From Flavobacteriaceae bacterium (GTDB lineage: Bacteria; Bacteroidota; Bacteroidia; Flavobacteriales; Flavobacteriaceae), in the NCBI GenBank assembly GCA_019752245.1, contig JAIEMH010000394.1, positions 1-6,852 of the forward strand: a stretch of DNA of 6,852 nucleotides, written 5' to 3'. The translations under genes and the position numbers were made by a program. The notes under the pieces are model-generated. The model did not search any database. It was not told the DNA's origin and worked only from the letters and a program-made list of their open reading frames with translations. Positions 6,033-6,852 of the stretch are shown one piece after another (within the stretch, counting starts at the first letter, position 1; each line of letters begins with the position of its first letter).

Positions 6033-6852
6033 CTAGTAGAATTCTAATCTGTTATCTTCAATTTTAGCATCATTCTTCAGTGCTGGGAAAACTCTTCCTG
6101 CAGCTTGAGCTGAATTAGCTTTTAATTTATTTACATAATCGTCGTATTTTGGTAATTTAGGAGCGTTTGCTACAGACTTAGTTTTGATAACATAAACACC
6201 CGAATTTCCTTCAATTGGAGCAGATACTTTATTTGCAGGAGAACCAAAAGCAACACCAACAACTTTAGCTTCTAAACCTACGTTAGCTAAAACAGCATTA
6301 TCAACAGAAGCAGCTGGAGCATTTTGAACCGTAGTTGCATTTGCTTTAGCGATAGCCTCTAGTGAAGTACCTTTCATTTTAGCGATAATTTTTTCAGCTT
6401 TCTTTTTGTTTTTGATGATTGTTTCAACCATTGGTTTAGCGTCTTCAACAGTCATCAAACCTTTTTCGTTAACTTTTTTCAATCTTGCAATGATGTTTCC
6501 AACATTAACAATTTCAAATCTTTTAACATCACCTACATTAGTATCGTTAGTGTAAGCCCATTTGATAATTTGTCTTTGATTTCCAGCGGCACCAAAAGCT
6601 TCGTCCATTGCTTTAGCTTTAACAGCAGGATTTATAGTAAGTTTAGCAGCTTTTGCAACAGCAGCAAAGTCTTTTCCGTTAGCATCCATTTCAAACTTAG
6701 TAGCTTTAGTATAGCTTTCGTTTGTAGTCGTTTCAGAAGGTTCAATTTTTTGAGCTACAGTAGCCAAACGAATTGCGTCTTGTTTATCTGTAACATTAAT
6801 AATGTGGTAACCAAATTCAGTTTCAACCAAACCAATTTTTCCAACAGGATTA
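6033..6852 (-). CDS. SurA/PpiD-like peptidyl-prolyl isomerase, C-terminal part, 5' end outside window
   Basis: Parvulin-type folding factor, expected at the periplasmic side of the inner membrane, catalysing cis-trans isomerisation of X-Pro bonds in envelope proteins. The window holds the C-terminal 272 residues, ending IEDNRLEFY at TAG 6035-6033. The first visible residues, NPVGKIGLVETEFGYHIINV, are the conserved end of a PpiC rotamase domain (GxVxTxFGYHII). After it comes a long Ala/Lys-rich, mostly helical region. Near residues 210-235 of the visible part, AFGSPANKVSAPIEGNSGVYVIKTKSV resembles the degenerate second parvulin-like segment of PpiD proteins. The frame is open to base 6852, so the TTG at 6830 is not the start; it encodes a Leu inside the rotamase motif. 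The gene is convergent with the kinase and shares its terminator. No membrane anchor can be judged because the N-terminus is missing. Confidence 0.9.
   Translation of the reverse strand, partial: NPVGKIGLVETEFGYHIINVTDKQDAIRLATVAQKIEPSETTTNESYTKATKFEMDANGKDFAAVAKAAKLTINPAVKAKAMDEAFGAAGNQRQIIKWAYTNDTNVGDVKRFEIVNVGNIIARLKKVNEKGLMTVEDAKPMVETIIKNKKKAEKIIAKMKGTSLEAIAKANATTVQNAPAASVDNAVLANVGLEAKVVGVAFGSPANKVSAPIEGNSGVYVIKTKSVANAPKLPKYDDYVNKLKANSAQAAGRVFPALKNDAKIEDNRLEFY

Noticed and set aside
6828..6830. TTG as the start codon of the isomerase
   Set aside because: The frame continues to the window edge and the residues on both sides (NPVGKIGLVETEFGYHII) form one rotamase motif, so the gene is cut by the edge and does not start here.
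1..6852. CRISPR array, tRNA or rRNA gene, insertion sequence, prophage or defence system
   Set aside because: I saw no regularly spaced repeats, cloverleaf, transposase or phage motifs. All long stretches are accounted for by five conserved housekeeping-type genes with no gap over 300 bases.

Overview
The window looks like chromosomal DNA from a member of the Flavobacteriia, most likely Flavobacterium or a close relative. The DNA is AT-rich, start codons lack Shine-Dalgarno sequences, and the one intergenic region with divergent genes carries Bacteroidetes-type -7 boxes (TAnnTTTG) on both strands. The gene set also fits: a class II HMG-CoA reductase next to a GYDxA-type GHMP kinase, a DPP IV beside a POT transporter, and a SurA/PpiD-like isomerase. 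The genus is inferred from protein character only; there is no rRNA marker.

Layout, left to right. (1) 1-1284, minus: the N-terminal 428 residues of a proton-coupled peptide transporter (POT/PTR2), running off the left edge. (2) 1314-3482, minus: complete secreted dipeptidyl peptidase IV (S9B), 29 bp upstream of the transporter and probably in one operon with it. (3) 3483-3650: short divergent regulatory region. (4) 3651-4967, plus: class II HMG-CoA reductase, starting at ATG 3651 rather than at the longer TTG reading at 3621. (5) 4968-5020: gap made almost entirely of two small hairpin-forming units resembling dispersed flavobacterial intergenic repeats. (6) 5021-5935, plus: GHMP kinase of the GYDxA type. 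(7) 5978-6009: strong bidirectional terminator between convergent genes. (8) 6033-6852, minus: C-terminal 272 residues of a parvulin-type peptidyl-prolyl isomerase, running off the right edge.

Two functional units stand out. On the minus strand, periplasmic DPP IV would cut X-Pro/X-Ala dipeptides from peptide N-termini and the POT carrier would import them with protons. On the plus strand, HMG-CoA reductase makes mevalonate, and the GHMP kinase is a good candidate for a later ATP-dependent step of the mevalonate pathway, which flavobacteria use for isoprenoids. The isomerase is an envelope-protein folding factor with no evident link to either unit.

I found no RNA gene, insertion sequence, CRISPR array, phage gene or defence system. 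The region is ordinary core-genome DNA. Its least settled points are the exact reaction of the kinase and the nature of the repeat between the two mevalonate genes.
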